Source: Microbacterium natoriense
Lineage (GTDB): Bacteria; Actinomycetota; Actinomycetes; Actinomycetales; Microbacteriaceae
DNA length: 64,000 bases
Direction: 5' to 3'
NCBI RefSeq assembly: GCF_030816295.1
Contig: NZ_JAUSXV010000001.1
Coordinates: forward strand, 3,906,001 to 3,970,000
The notes below the pieces were generated by a model, which was not told the origin of the DNA, did not search any database, and saw nothing but the letters and a program-made list of their open reading frames with translations. How positions within the stretch are numbered: position 1 is the stretch's first letter; the number at the start of each line of letters is the position of its first letter. A program made the translations under genes and the position numbers. Shown here piece by piece: positions 38,744 through 49,086 of this stretch.

Positions 38744-40468
38744 CTACCGCTGCTGCCGCGTCACGCTCCGGGTGTCGAGAGCGAGTTCTTCGGCATCCAT
38801 CGCGGCGAGCAGCTCGCGCATGACCTCTTCGTCGAGGTTTCCCGCGTCGCGCTCGGCGAGCACGATCTCGCGCCGCACCTTCAGCCATCCGCGCGACAGT
38901 ACGATGAGCTCGTCGAACGAGGGCCGGGTCACGGCGTCCTCCACCTGCTGCGCCTCGTCGGCATCCTTCTCGACCCGCGTCATCCGCTTCGCGAACGCGT
39001 CGAACAGGCCGAGGTCTACCCGCCCGTGCGTCGACTCCCACTCCACGCGCCGTGCTGCGAGGAACTCCTTGCCCGCCTCGCGGGTCTTGGCCTGCACAGC
39101 GGCGAGGGCCGCGGCATCCTCCTCGTGCTCGCTGTCGCTCGCGATGTCGAGCCTCGTGATCAGCATGGGCAGTGTCAGCCCCTGCAACAGGAGTGTTCCG
39201 ACCGTGACGATGAACGCGACGACGACGATCGCGTGCGAGGCTTCAGTCCCCAGGGTCGCGAGATCGGCCGCGGCGAGAGCGGTGGCCAGCGTGACGACGC
39301 CGCGCATGCCGGCCCAGGAGATGACCGCGTTGTCCTTCCACGTGAGCTGGAGCCCCGCCATCCGCTCGCGCACGATCTGCGTCCGCAGCTCATCCGCGCT
39401 GTACTGTCGCCAGCGCCGGGACTTCTTGCGCCGCTGGTCGAATACGCCGGACTCGATGCCCCGATCGACCCGGGCGAGCCGTCGCCGATCGGCGCGGTTC
39501 GCCCAGGCGTTCACCGGGAACACGTACAGCGGGCGCACCAGCAGCACCACCGCGAGCACCGCCGCCGACAGCCACAGGATCTGCGCGACCGACTCGCTCC
39601 CCAGATCGCTGAGCACGCGCGGGAACTGCAGACCGATGTACGCGAAGACGAAGCTCTCGAGCAGCAGATCGGCCGACGACCACAGCGGCTTCTCCTGCTG
39701 TCGCGTCGTGTAGTCGGTGCGCGGCGAGTTGAAGCCCACGTAGATGCCCATGGCGACGACGGCCAGCACACCCGACCCGCCCAGATGCTCGGCGATCGCG
39801 TAGGCGCCGAACGGTGCGAGCAGACCGAAGGTGCCGATCACGACGGCGTCGCCGATGCGCATGCGCAGCTGGTGCAGCCCGATGCCGAAGACGAGCCCGA
39901 TCGCCACGCCGATCACCACGGCCAGCACGAACTGCCAGACGCCGTTCGGGATCGTGACTGTGGCCCCCGCCAGGATGAGCGCGAACACGCGGTACAGGGT
40001 CAGCGAGGTCGCATCGTTGATCAGGCTCTCGCCCGACAGCACGTTCATGATGCGCCGAGGCAACCCCAGCTTGCGTCCGATCGCGGCCGCCGACACGGCG
40101 TCGGGCGGGGCGACGATCGCCCCGAGCAGCAGCGCGCCGGGCAATGTCAGCGACGGCAGGATCAGCCAGGCGACCAGCCCGACTGCGAGCGTCGTGAGCA
40201 GGACGAGCCAGATGCCGAGGCGCTGGATCTGCGGCAGGCTGCGCTTGAACCCGACGAACGACACGTCCAGCGCCGCCGAGTAGAGCAGCGGCGGCAGCAC
40301 GAGGTTGAGCAGGACATGCCCGTCGATGTCGAGATCGGGCACGAAGGGGAGGAAGGATGCCGCGAGGGCTGCGACGGTGACGACGAGCGGCGCCGGCCAG
40401 CCGCGCCAGCGCGAGATCGCCGCGACGACGACGCTGCCGACCAGTATGTAGAAGAGCTCAGCATCCAT
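38744..40468 (-). CDS. Na+/H+ antiporter, CPA1 family
   Basis: 574 residues. About twelve membrane helices to residue 425, with the ion-binding motif LLGAIVAPPDAVSAAAIG and the SGESLINDATSLTLYRV segment typical of CPA1/NhaP antiporters. A charged cytoplasmic C-terminal domain of about 140 residues follows. Probable role: pH and sodium homeostasis. Its stop faces the symporter gene. Confidence 0.93.
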   Translation of the reverse strand: MDAELFYILVGSVVVAAISRWRGWPAPLVVTVAALAASFLPFVPDLDIDGHVLLNLVLPPLLYSAALDVSFVGFKRSLPQIQRLGIWLVLLTTLAVGLVAWLILPSLTLPGALLLGAIVAPPDAVSAAAIGRKLGLPRRIMNVLSGESLINDATSLTLYRVFALILAGATVTIPNGVWQFVLAVVIGVAIGLVFGIGLHQLRMRIGDAVVIGTFGLLAPFGAYAIAEHLGGSGVLAVVAMGIYVGFNSPRTDYTTRQQEKPLWSSADLLLESFVFAYIGLQFPRVLSDLGSESVAQILWLSAAVLAVVLLVRPLYVFPVNAWANRADRRRLARVDRGIESGVFDQRRKKSRRWRQYSADELRTQIVRERMAGLQLTWKDNAVISWAGMRGVVTLATALAAADLATLGTEASHAIVVVAFIVTVGTLLLQGLTLPMLITRLDIASDSEHEEDAAALAAVQAKTREAGKEFLAARRVEWESTHGRVDLGLFDAFAKRMTRVEKDADEAQQVEDAVTRPSFDELIVLSRGWLKVRREIVLAERDAGNLDEEVMRELLAAMDAEELALDTRSVTRQQR

Positions 40469-40495
40469 GCCCCCACGGTACTGGGGTGCGCAGGC

Positions 40496-41137
40496 TCAGG
40501 GAGAGCGGCGCAGCAGCTCGACCGCCTCGCCGTCGCCGACCTGGCGGAAATCGAGGTAGTGCATCCCCACCGCCATGAAGTCCTCGGGCACCTGCAGGAC
40601 CACGACGTCGTCGGCATCTCCGCTTTCGACGAGCCATCGCGCGGCGTCGGGATCCGCGACCGGCACGGCCACGACGACGGATGCCGCGCCGCGCGCCCGT
40701 GCGATCGCGCACGCCGCGCGAACCGTCGCGCCGGTCGCTATGCCGTCGTCGACGAGGATGGCGGTGCGACCGCGCAGGTCGGAGATCGTGCGTCCCTCAC
40801 GGAACCGGCCCGCGCGCTGCTCCACTTCGGCGCGCTCCCGGCGCTCGACGCGCTCCAGGTCGGCATCCGACACCCCAGCGGCCTCGAGGACCGCCGGGTT
40901 GAGCACGCGCGCTCCTTCTTCGCCGACCGCGCCCATCGCGACCTCCTCGTGCCAGGGCACGCCGAGCTTGCGCACCACCAGCACGTCGAGCCGCGCTGCG
41001 AGCGCAGCCGCGACCTCAGCGGCGACCGGCACCCCGCCGCGCGGCAGCCCGAGCACCACGGGCTCGGGCGGGGGATCCTCGGCGAGGCGGGCTCCGAGCA
41101 TCCGCCCCGCCTCTCTTCGATCCCTGAACCTGTCCAC
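40496..41137 (-). CDS. phosphoribosyltransferase-domain protein
   Basis: 213 residues from the GTG at 41137, six bases after a strong GGAGGA. The PRPP-binding loop is ILVDDGIATGATVRAA. VVLGLPRGGVPVAAEVA and VRKLGVPWHEEVAMGAVGE are typical of the stand-alone PRTase-fold proteins common in actinobacteria; their substrate is unknown. It lies 27 bp upstream of the antiporter gene on the same strand. Confidence 0.85.
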   Translation of the reverse strand: MDRFRDRREAGRMLGARLAEDPPPEPVVLGLPRGGVPVAAEVAAALAARLDVLVVRKLGVPWHEEVAMGAVGEEGARVLNPAVLEAAGVSDADLERVERRERAEVEQRAGRFREGRTISDLRGRTAILVDDGIATGATVRAACAIARARGAASVVVAVPVADPDAARWLVESGDADDVVVLQVPEDFMAVGMHYLDFRQVGDGEAVELLRRSP

Positions 41138-41393
41138 GGCGTCCTCCTCCTCCGGACTACCTCGCCGCGCGGCGCGGGTCAAGACCCCGCGTCGTCGGCC
41201 TGATCCCGCAGGCTCGCGTTCTCCTCCTCGAGATCGAGACCAGCTGCAGCGCCGCATGGCACATCAAGTACCGGCTCGGGCGCACGGCTCTCGCCGACGC
41301 GTTAGAGCCTCGTCAGCCGGTCGCCGCCTGACGCGCAGCGGCCACCGAGGGAGAGCGGGAATTCCCCGCCCTCCCTCGCCGTTGCGGTAGGTG

Positions 41394-42434
41394 ATGACTT
41401 CCACCTCGCTCTCCGTCCTCGACCTCGTCCCGGTGCGCACCGGGCAGACCAGCGCTGAGGCGATCTCCGCATCGCTGAGCCTCGCGCAGATCGCCGACCG
41501 GCTCGGCTACCGTCGCTACTGGTTCGCCGAGCACCACAACATGCCGGCCGTGGCATCCACGACTCCCCCTGTGCTGATCGCAGCCGCGGCGAGCCGCACC
41601 ACGAGCATCCGTCTCGGCTCCGGCGGAGTCATGCTGCCCAACCATGCGCCGCTCATCGTCGCCGAGCAGTTCGCGGCGCTCGAGGCGATCGCCCCCGGCC
41701 GGATCGACCTCGGCCTCGGCCGCGCGCCGGGCAGCGACCCCGTGATCACGCAGCTGCTGCGCGGATCCGGAACGACCAGCGACGTCGAGCAGTTCCCCCG
41801 GCACGTGCAGGACATCGGTGCACTCCTGGGCGGCGAGGGCGCGACCGTGCGGTTCACCTCCGGCGGCGAGTACACCGTGCACGCGACGCCGGCGGCCACC
41901 GGAGCCCCCGAGATCTGGCTCCTCGGCTCGAGCGACTACTCGGCGCAGCTCGCGGCATCCGCCGGCCTGCCCTACGTGTTCGCGAACCACTTCTCGGGCC
42001 AGGGCCTCGAACGCGCCCTGGATCTGTACCGCTCCAGCTACCGCCCGAGCGAAGAGCACCCCGAGCCCCGGACGTTCCTGACAGTGAACGCGGTCGCCGC
42101 CCCCACCCAGGAGGAGGCCGAGGCCAGGGCGCTGCCGCAGCTGCGGATGATGTCCCGGCTGCGCCTGAACAAACCGCTCACCCCGCTCGAGACGGTCGAG
42201 CAGGCCGTCTCCGCAGAGTCGGATGCCGCGACCGACCAGGTCGTCTCGGCGGCCCGCGAGCGGTGGTTCGTCGGCACGGGCGAGTCGGTGGCTGCAGAGG
42301 TGAACGCGTTCGCCGAGCGCTACGGCGTGGACGAGGTCATGCTCTCCCCCGTGGCCGCGTCGTACGAATCGGAACCCCGGGATTCCTCGCCGGGCCGCGC
42401 ACAGACGCTGGAGCTGATCGCCGCGTCGATCTGA
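41394..42434 (+). CDS. LLM-class flavin-dependent oxidoreductase
   Basis: 346-residue luciferase-like TIM barrel. LSVLDLVPVRTGQTSAEA at the N-terminus, RYWFAEHHNMPAVAS and GRIDLGLGRAPGSDP are diagnostic of the FMN-dependent LLM subgroup. Substrate unknown. I take the ATG at 41394 over a GTG one codon upstream. GGTAGG precedes it. Confidence 0.92.
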   Translation: MTSTSLSVLDLVPVRTGQTSAEAISASLSLAQIADRLGYRRYWFAEHHNMPAVASTTPPVLIAAAASRTTSIRLGSGGVMLPNHAPLIVAEQFAALEAIAPGRIDLGLGRAPGSDPVITQLLRGSGTTSDVEQFPRHVQDIGALLGGEGATVRFTSGGEYTVHATPAATGAPEIWLLGSSDYSAQLAASAGLPYVFANHFSGQGLERALDLYRSSYRPSEEHPEPRTFLTVNAVAAPTQEEAEARALPQLRMMSRLRLNKPLTPLETVEQAVSAESDAATDQVVSAARERWFVGTGESVAAEVNAFAERYGVDEVMLSPVAASYESEPRDSSPGRAQTLELIAASI

Positions 42435-42514
42435 CGACCCTCGGGCGGCGACGTGTCAACCCCTGGCCTTTCCCCGAGGACAGGGGTAGCGTCGGGCCCG
42501 ACGGAAGGGGTTCG

Positions 42515-42727
42515 ATGATGAGCACGACGAAGACCCTGGCCCTGTGGGTCGCTTACGGCACGAACGGAGTCGTCGGGAGCATCCGCCACGACGACGACGG
42601 GTACACGGTGGTGATGGCGGGCTCGGATGCCGCTGTGGGCACCTACCCGAGTCTGGCGTCGGCGAAGGGAGCGTTGCACGCGCACATGACGCCGGGCAGC
42701 TCCTGGCCGATGTTCCGCGAGCACTGA
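42515..42727 (+). CDS. small hypothetical protein
   Basis: 70 residues, beta-rich and soluble (ALWVAYGTNGVVGSIRHDDD, YTVVMAGSDAAVGTYPSLAS). AAGGGG sits six bases before the first of two consecutive ATGs. It resembles small conserved Microbacteriaceae proteins; no function known. Confidence 0.65.
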   Translation: MMSTTKTLALWVAYGTNGVVGSIRHDDDGYTVVMAGSDAAVGTYPSLASAKGALHAHMTPGSSWPMFREH

Positions 42728-42902
42728 CGAGAGCATATTTTCGTGGGTGGTCAGATGCGCATCGGATTTTCCTGGCAGGGATGCTGATTCGACCACTCAC
42801 GCGCCACGACAGCCTATCCACAGGCGCGAGTTATCCACGGTTCGCGGGAAAGCGTCAAAGTTCGGCTCACGGCTCCGCCGTCGCATCGCGCACCATGGGG
42901 CG

Positions 42903-43823
42903 ATGCGACACCGGATCCCCCTCCCCGAGAGCCTCGGCGGCAGCTTCACTGTGCAAGACGCTCAGGAAATCGGCATCCGCCGAGGCCGCATCTCCTCGCG
43001 CGATCTCGCGCGTCCCTTTGACGCGGTTCGTGCGCGCAGGACTCCGAGGACTCCGATGGAGAGAGTGCTCAGTCTCGCACCTCGCCTGCGCAGCGAACAG
43101 CGCGTCGGCGGCAGCACCGCCCTCCAGGTGTGGCGATACCCTCATCCGAATCTCTGGCTGATCGAAGACGACATCGAGATCGTCGTGCCGACGGATGCTG
43201 CGCGCCCCCGGCTCGTGGGGGTGAAGAGCACACGCCTCGCCCGCTCTCGCATCCGGGGCTGGATGCTGGACGGCATCCCCATCGTCGATCCGATCGGGGC
43301 GTTGTTCATGTGCGCGAAGGATCTCACCGAGGACCAGATCGTCGTGCTCCTCGATTCGATGATCACCACGTCCGAGAACTACCCCGATATTCGCGAGAAC
43401 CGACCGATCTTCACGCCGGCCGAGATAGCGGTCAGGCTTCGCGAATGGCGACGGTTTCCCTCTTGCGGTCAAGTCCGTGACGCTCTTGCTCGGATCCGAC
43501 ACCATGTCGAGTCTCCGAAGGAGACGGAGACTCGCTTGCTGCTCATCGCGAGCGGGTTGCCTGAACCTGCCGTTCAGCACTCCGTATACGATCGCGGACG
43601 CTTCGTGGCACGAGTCGACCTCGCGTATCCGGGTCTCAAGATCGCGATCGAATACGAGGGCGACGGACATCGGCGCAGCAAGTCGCAGTGGCGGCACGAC
43701 ATCCAGCGACAGCGCGACCTCGAAGACCTCGGCTGGATCGTGATCCGGGTCACCGAACTCGACCTCCGCCACGGCGGCGCTCCCTTGCTCCACCGCATCC
43801 GCAACGCGATCGCGGCCCGCTGA
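42903..43823 (+). CDS. DUF559/AbiEi-like protein with endonuclease fold
   Basis: 306 residues. An N-terminal half with a possible winged helix (VQDAQEIGIRRGRISSRDLA) is followed by a Vsr/MutH-like nuclease-fold domain at about 205-300: TETRLLLIASGLPEP, VARVDLAYPGLKIAIEYEGD, then WIVIRVTELDL. The D...E-x-E pattern is compatible with an active nuclease. This family is abundant in actinobacteria and sometimes annotated as type IV antitoxin AbiEi, but no AbiEii toxin is nearby, so it stands alone. Confidence 0.75.
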   Translation: MRHRIPLPESLGGSFTVQDAQEIGIRRGRISSRDLARPFDAVRARRTPRTPMERVLSLAPRLRSEQRVGGSTALQVWRYPHPNLWLIEDDIEIVVPTDAARPRLVGVKSTRLARSRIRGWMLDGIPIVDPIGALFMCAKDLTEDQIVVLLDSMITTSENYPDIRENRPIFTPAEIAVRLREWRRFPSCGQVRDALARIRHHVESPKETETRLLLIASGLPEPAVQHSVYDRGRFVARVDLAYPGLKIAIEYEGDGHRRSKSQWRHDIQRQRDLEDLGWIVIRVTELDLRHGGAPLLHRIRNAIAAR

Positions 43824-43953
43824 TCGCGCTCGCCAGACCCTCGCGCATCCGGCCGTGGTGCGTGGTCAAGATCGCACCGCGAACCCGACGCCGAGAAGCT
43901 GAAGTGACCACCCACCAGAACGGCGAGGCGAAGACGCGACAGAGACGAGAGGG

Positions 43954-44904
43954 TCAGTCCTCGGGCTCGCCCGACAGGATGCCGCGCAGCCAGTCGCGCG
44001 CCTCGACGAACACGTCGTCCTCGTACCTCTCCGGGTACTGGACGATCTGCCGATCGGCACGCGGATACGACCCGAGGAAGACGACGCGGGGGCTGAAACG
44101 GCGGATGCCGAGCAGCGCGTCGGCCATGCGCTCGTGGCTGACGTGCCCGTCTGCGTCGATCACGAACCGGTAGCGGCCGAGCTCGTCGCCGATCGGGCGC
44201 GACTCGATGAGCGACAAGTTGATCCCTCGTGTCGAGAACTGCTCGAGCATCTCGAGCAGCGACCCCGGATGATCGTGGGGCAGCTCGACGATCAGCGACG
44301 TCTTGTCGGCGCCCGTCGGCTCGGGCGAGCGCATCGTGCGGGTCACGAGCACGAAGCGGGTGACCGCCTGCTTGTTGTCGCCGATGTCTTCGGCGAGCAC
44401 ATCGACGTCGTAGTGCCGGACGATCCCCGGAGGCGCGATCGCGGCCTGGGCGGGGAGCGTGCCGTCGAGCACCCCGATGGCGGAGGCGACGTTGGACGCG
44501 GCCGGCACGTGCGAATGCTGAGGGAGATTGGCGCCCAGCCAGCCGTGACATTGCGCGTAGGCGACGGGGTGGGCGGCGATCACCTGAACGTCGGACAGCT
44601 GTGTGCCGGGCGACGCCACCAGCACGAAGTTCACCTGCACCAGGTACTCGCCGACGATGCGCAGACCCGGCAGCGTCGCGAGGGCGTCCTGTGTGGTCGA
44701 CACGCCGCCCTCGATCGAGTTCTCGATCGCGATCATGGCGGCGTACGACCGACCGGAGAGGACGTCGTCGAGCGCCTCGCCGACGTTGTGCACCGCACGC
44801 CACTCCTGGCCGCGGGCCTCGGGAACCTGGTCGAGCGCCGCTTCGGTGAACGTTCCTGCGGGTCCCAGATAGCTGTACGTGCGGCGTTCGGTCACGCGTT
44901 TCAC
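43954..44904 (-). CDS. pheA: prephenate dehydratase
   Basis: 316 residues; converts prephenate to phenylpyruvate in phenylalanine synthesis. Catalytic domain with YLGPAGTFTEAAL, the ENSIEGGVSTTQDAL motif and NKQAVTRFVLV (the conserved TRF), then a C-terminal ACT domain (SLIVELPHDHPGSLLEMLEQ, ESRPIG) for feedback by Phe. The start is a GTG with GAGGG upstream. Confidence 0.95.
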   Translation of the reverse strand: MKRVTERRTYSYLGPAGTFTEAALDQVPEARGQEWRAVHNVGEALDDVLSGRSYAAMIAIENSIEGGVSTTQDALATLPGLRIVGEYLVQVNFVLVASPGTQLSDVQVIAAHPVAYAQCHGWLGANLPQHSHVPAASNVASAIGVLDGTLPAQAAIAPPGIVRHYDVDVLAEDIGDNKQAVTRFVLVTRTMRSPEPTGADKTSLIVELPHDHPGSLLEMLEQFSTRGINLSLIESRPIGDELGRYRFVIDADGHVSHERMADALLGIRRFSPRVVFLGSYPRADRQIVQYPERYEDDVFVEARDWLRGILSGEPED

Positions 44905-45035
44905 CTTAGCCCTCTCCTCCCGACGGGCGAGACGTCGCTGGATCGGCCCGCCGAGAACGTCCGCGAAGACCGAATGCCTGCGCTCCTCAGGAAACCCAAC
45001 GTGCGCTTACGGCCCGGTCGGTGCAGACTGTCTGC

Positions 45036-46679
45036 ATGACGAGCCGCGCCGGCCTCCCTGCGGAGGACACTGACCTCATCGATGTCGACGAGCTGATCGC
45101 CGCCTACTACGATCGCCAGCCGAATCCCGATGTCGCCGCCGAGCGCGTCGTGTTCGGCACGAGCGGTCATCGTGGCTCGTCGCTGTCGAACAGCTTCAAC
45201 GAGAACCACATCCTCGCCACCACGCAGGCGATCGTCGACTACCGGAACGGACAGGGCATCTCGGGCCCGCTGTTCCTCGGCCGCGACACTCACGCGCTCT
45301 CGCTCCCCGCCGAGCGCAGCGCGATCGAGGTGCTCGTGGCGAACGGCGTCGACGTGCGGGTGGATGCCCGTGACGCCTGGGTGCCGACCCCCGCGCTCAG
45401 CCATGCGATCCTCACCTACAACCGCGCCCTCGCGGCCGACGCCGCCGGACGCGCAGACGGCATCGTCGTCACTCCGAGCCACAATCCCCCGCGCGACGGG
45501 GGCTTCAAGTACAACCCCCCGCACGGCGGCCCCGCGGACACCGACGCCACCGGATGGATCGCGAATCGCGCGAACGAGCTGATCGCCGCCGGTCTCGACG
45601 GCGTCAAGCGCATTCGCCATGCAGACATCGACGCCGACAAGCTCGGCAGCTACGACTTCCGCGACGCCTACGTGCGCGACCTCTCCTCGATCATCGACGT
45701 CGAGGCCATCCGCAACGCGGGTGTGCGCATCGGCGCAGACCCGCTGGGCGGAGCATCCGTCGAATACTGGGCGTTGATCTCGGAGGTCTACGACCTCGAT
45801 CTCACGGTCGTGAACCCCGAGGTCGATCCGACCTGGCGCTTCATGACGCTCGATTGGGACGAGAAGATCCGTATGGACCCGTCGTCTCCGTCGGCGATGG
45901 CGTCGCTCGTCGCGAAGAAGGGCGACTTCGACGTCCTGACCGGCAACGACGCCGATGCCGACCGTCACGGCATCGTGACGCCGGATGCCGGTCTCATGAA
46001 CCCCAACCACTACCTCGCCGTCGCGATCGACTATCTGTTCTCGCACCGCGCCGAGTGGCCGCGCGATGCCGCGATCGGCAAGACCTTGGTGTCGTCGATG
46101 ATCATCGACCGGGTCGCGGAGTCGCTGGGCCGGCGGCTGCTCGAGGTCCCCGTGGGCTTCAAGTGGTTCGTGCCGGGGCTCCTCGACGGTTCGGTCGCGT
46201 TCGGGGGCGAGGAGTCCGCCGGCGCCTCGTTCCTGCGCAAGGACGGCTCGGTCTGGTCGACCGACAAGGACGGCATCCTGCTCTGCCTGCTCGCGGCCGA
46301 GATCATCGCCGTGACGGGCAAGAGCCCCTCGGAGCGGTACCGCGAGCTCGAAGAGGCGTTCGGCGCCTCCGCGTACCAGCGCGTCGACGCCCCGGCGACG
46401 CCGGAGCAGAAGGCGACGCTCGGCAAGCTGGCCCCGGATGCCGTCAGCGCGACGACCCTCGCGGGTGAGGCCATCACCGCCAAGCTGTCGCATGCCCCCG
46501 GCAACGGCGCTGCGATCGGCGGGCTGAAGGTGCAGACCGAGCACGCGTGGTTCGCCGCGCGCCCTTCCGGCACCGAGGACGTCTACAAGCTGTACGCCGA
46601 GAGCCTGCTCGGACCCGAGCACCTCGCCGAGGTGCAGACCGAGGCTCGCGCCGTGGTGTCTGCCGCCCTGGGCGGTTGA
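45036..46679 (+). CDS. pgm: phosphoglucomutase (alpha-D-glucose specific)
   Basis: 547 residues; interconverts glucose-1- and glucose-6-phosphate. N-terminal [10 protein letters not shown], active-site serine in [12 protein letters not shown], metal-binding [10 protein letters not shown], and phosphate-binding [11 protein letters not shown]. The ATG at 45036 is chosen over the GTG at 45021 because [20 protein letters not shown] fits family N-termini. Confidence 0.95.
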   Translation: MTSRAGLPAEDTDLIDVDELIAAYYDRQPNPDVAAERVVFGTSGHRGSSLSNSFNENHILATTQAIVDYRNGQGISGPLFLGRDTHALSLPAERSAIEVLVANGVDVRVDARDAWVPTPALSHAILTYNRALAADAAGRADGIVVTPSHNPPRDGGFKYNPPHGGPADTDATGWIANRANELIAAGLDGVKRIRHADIDADKLGSYDFRDAYVRDLSSIIDVEAIRNAGVRIGADPLGGASVEYWALISEVYDLDLTVVNPEVDPTWRFMTLDWDEKIRMDPSSPSAMASLVAKKGDFDVLTGNDADADRHGIVTPDAGLMNPNHYLAVAIDYLFSHRAEWPRDAAIGKTLVSSMIIDRVAESLGRRLLEVPVGFKWFVPGLLDGSVAFGGEESAGASFLRKDGSVWSTDKDGILLCLLAAEIIAVTGKSPSERYRELEEAFGASAYQRVDAPATPEQKATLGKLAPDAVSATTLAGEAITAKLSHAPGNGAAIGGLKVQTEHAWFAARPSGTEDVYKLYAESLLGPEHLAEVQTEARAVVSAALGG

Positions 46680-46690
46680 CCCGGCTCACC

Positions 46691-46847
46691 GTGTCTCGTC
46701 TCGTCGCTCCTCGCTCAACGACCAGTGGGAGAGGCACCGCTCGTTGAGCGAGCGAAGCGAGACGAAACGCCCGCCTCCGACCGCGACTTCGGCCGACCGC
46801 GGCTCATCGCGTTTCGTCTCGTCGCTGCGCTTCTCGCTCGACGGCCG
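46691..46847. repeat. cluster of family A dispersed repeats
   Basis: Three copies of the TTTCGTCTCGTCGC...CTCGCTCAACGACC repeat: direct at 46691-46722, inverted at 46739-46769 and direct at about 46808-46847. The first two can fold into a long hairpin, which may act as the terminator between the convergent pgm and glycerate kinase genes. Confidence 0.8.
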
Positions 46848-46848
46848 G

Positions 46849-47931
46849 TCAGCGGGACTCGGCGAGAGCTGCACCGGCGACGCGCAGCCAGCGCGCGGGG
46901 TCGGCGAGGGCGGAGTCCGACGACCCCGCGAGCTCGGTGAGAGATGCGGATGCCGTGAACAGCGCGATGTCGGCATCCGCCGTGATGCGGCCGGCCGCCA
47001 GCATGGCGACGGTGTTCGACTCCGCCGCGACCGCGGCGATGAACGAGGGCACCTTGCCGTCGCCGGACTGTCCGTCGTAGGACCCTTCCCCGGTGATCAC
47101 GACGTCGGCGTCGGCGATCGCCTCGGCGAGTCCGATCAGCGTCGCGACCTCGGCGGCGCCGGGGGCGAGCGTCGCTCCCCACGCCACGAGCGCTCCTCCG
47201 ACACCTCCGGCCGCACCCGTGCCGGGCAGCTCTGCATCGAGCCCGAGCAGTGCGGCCAGCCGTGCGAGCGCGATGTCGACCGCCGGGATCTCCGCAGGCG
47301 CGAGCCCCTTCTGCGGGCCGAAGACCGCCGCGGCGCCCCGCGGGCCGGTGAGCGGGTTGGTCACGTCGGTGAGGACTCGCACCTCGGGCGCCGACCGGAG
47401 CCCGCTGAGGTCGACCGAGACGATGTCCGCAAGCCCTCGGGCTCCGCGTGCGACTGGCGCGCCGGCGGCGTCGAGGAACCGAGCCCCCAGAGCCGACAGC
47501 ATCCCGGTGCCGCCGTCGGTCGAGGCGCTCGATCCGATGCCGACCACGACGCGCGTGACGCCGTGGTCGAGGGCGGCGACGAGCGCCTGTCCGAGACCTG
47601 TGGTGTCCGCGTCCCATGGGCGCAGTTCCCTGAGAAGCTCGATGCCGCTGGTCGACGCCAGATCGATCACGGCCGTGCCGTCGGGGAGCAGCAGCCAGGA
47701 CGTCTCGACGGGCACGCCTGCCGGCCCGTCGACTGTGACCGGCATCCGCTGAGAACCCGGCACCGCCGCGGCGAACGCCGCAACCGTGCCCTCACCGCCG
47801 TCGGCCATCGGCCGATGCACGAACTCCGCGGCGGAGTCGACGGACGCCCAGCCCTCGGCGAGCGCCGCGGCGGCGTCCGCGGCCATGATCGTGCCCTTGA
47901 AACTGTCAGGCGCCAGCACGACCCGCGTCAC
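46849..47931 (-). CDS. glycerate kinase
   Basis: 360 residues, GarK/GlxK family, phosphorylating D-glycerate (usually to 2-phosphoglycerate). VLAPDSFKGTIMAADAAAAL, MADGGEGT, GIGSSASTDGGTGML and TGEGSYDGQSGDGKVP are the family signatures. The GTG overlaps the stop of the upstream LacI-type regulator gene (GTGA). It could drain glycerate from uronate or aldarate breakdown. Confidence 0.93.
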   Translation of the reverse strand: MTRVVLAPDSFKGTIMAADAAAALAEGWASVDSAAEFVHRPMADGGEGTVAAFAAAVPGSQRMPVTVDGPAGVPVETSWLLLPDGTAVIDLASTSGIELLRELRPWDADTTGLGQALVAALDHGVTRVVVGIGSSASTDGGTGMLSALGARFLDAAGAPVARGARGLADIVSVDLSGLRSAPEVRVLTDVTNPLTGPRGAAAVFGPQKGLAPAEIPAVDIALARLAALLGLDAELPGTGAAGGVGGALVAWGATLAPGAAEVATLIGLAEAIADADVVITGEGSYDGQSGDGKVPSFIAAVAAESNTVAMLAAGRITADADIALFTASASLTELAGSSDSALADPARWLRVAGAALAESR

Positions 47932-48980
47932 GACAGACCCGGAGTGCTCGCGCGCACGACGACCTCGAGGGGCAGCGGAGGCTGCGTCCAGTCGGCGTCG
48001 ACGGTGGCCCGGAACGCCTGGTAGCCGACCTCGGCCAGCGGGATGCGCACGGTCGTGAGCGCGGGTGTGACGTCGATGCTGGAGGGCACGTCGTCGAAAC
48101 CGCACACGGCGACGTCCGTTCCGATCTCCCGCCCGGCCTCGCGCAGCGCCGACATCGCGCCGATAGCGACGACATCGCTGATGCAGAACACGAGGGTGCC
48201 CGGCTCCACGCCCTCCGTGAGGGCCTGCGTCATGCTGGCTGCCCCCGATTCTCGACGGAAGTCGCCTCTGAGAACGCGCCCGAGCGTGCCGCCTCCGCTC
48301 TCGAATCCGGCGCGGAAGCCGGCGAGACGGTCGTCGGAGGTGCGGACTCCGGATGCTGCGCCGATCGCGATCGCCGAGCGGTAGCCGAGCGCCGCCATCT
48401 GCCGGCCGAGATCCTCGGCACCCGAGCGGTTGTCGATCTCGACGTGCCGGTTCTCGACGCCGCCGGCGCCGAACGTCACGATGCGCCCGCCGAGGGCCGC
48501 GAATCCCGCGAGTTCCCGCGCGGTGTCGGACTCGGTGTCGTCGGTGCGAGAGGCGGAGAGGATGAGTCCCTGCGGCCGCTGACCGCGCAGCGCTCTGATG
48601 ATGCGCGCTTCGCGTTCGGGGTCGCGCTCGGTGATCGCGACCGTCACGACGAGACCGTGCTCGTCCGCACCGCGGGCGACGCCCGAGGCGATCAGGCCGA
48701 AGTAGGGGTCGGCGATGTCGGCGACGAGCAGGGCGATCACGGGCGAGGTGCCGCGCGCGGTCGCCTGCGCCGAGACGTTCGCGGTGTAGCCCAGCGTCTT
48801 CGCCGCCGCCTCGACCCGTTCGCGGAACGACTCGGCGACCTTGCGCTCGGATCCGTTGAGAACGCGGGATGCGGTGGCGAGCGACACTCCTGCCTCGCGG
48901 GCGACGTCATGCAGCGTGGCTGCGGCGCCGCGCGCCGATCGGGCCTGCCGATGCCGGGAAAGGCTTTCCGGTGAGCTCAT
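47928..48980 (-). CDS. LacI-family transcriptional regulator 1
   Basis: 350 residues. Helix-turn-helix at about 23-45 (TLHDVAREAGVSLATASRVL), then a periplasmic-binding-protein-like sensor domain (VIALLVADIADPYFGLIASG; DVAVCGFDDVPSSID). It is co-transcribed with glycerate kinase. A perfect palindromic operator 91 bp before its ATG suggests autoregulation, and the same site type occurs at two other promoters of the sugar locus. Confidence 0.92.
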   Translation of the reverse strand: MSSPESLSRHRQARSARGAAATLHDVAREAGVSLATASRVLNGSERKVAESFRERVEAAAKTLGYTANVSAQATARGTSPVIALLVADIADPYFGLIASGVARGADEHGLVVTVAITERDPEREARIIRALRGQRPQGLILSASRTDDTESDTARELAGFAALGGRIVTFGAGGVENRHVEIDNRSGAEDLGRQMAALGYRSAIAIGAASGVRTSDDRLAGFRAGFESGGGTLGRVLRGDFRRESGAASMTQALTEGVEPGTLVFCISDVVAIGAMSALREAGREIGTDVAVCGFDDVPSSIDVTPALTTVRIPLAEVGYQAFRATVDADWTQPPLPLEVVVRASTPGLS

Positions 48981-49070
48981 GCTCAGAGCATACTGTCCGC
49001 CCTTCTGCCGACGCCGACGCCTCCGAGGGCGGCGACTGTCCGTCGGCGCGAGCGTGGGAGAAAGGACGCT

Positions 49071-49084
49071 GGCAACCGGTTGCC
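49071..49084. promoter_or_regulatory. LacI-type operator 1
   Basis: GGCAACCGGTTGCC, a perfect 14-bp palindrome with a central CG, between LacI gene 1 and the stop of the divergently oriented-promoter dehydrogenase gene. It matches the LacI-family operator form GGCAAnCGnTTGCC shared with 50173-50188 and 59372-59389. Confidence 0.8.
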
Positions 49085-49086
49085 TC

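Noticed and set aside
39026..41203. 725-codon plus-strand frame opposite the antiporter and phosphoribosyltransferase genes
   Set aside because: Arg/His/Asp-rich antisense shadow. Both minus-strand genes have clear family motifs.
41190..41331. Possible gene tail on the plus strand reading VLLLEIETSCSAAWHIKYRL
   Set aside because: The frame runs back into the ribosome-binding region of the phosphoribosyltransferase gene and has no start or recognised family. Probably chance.
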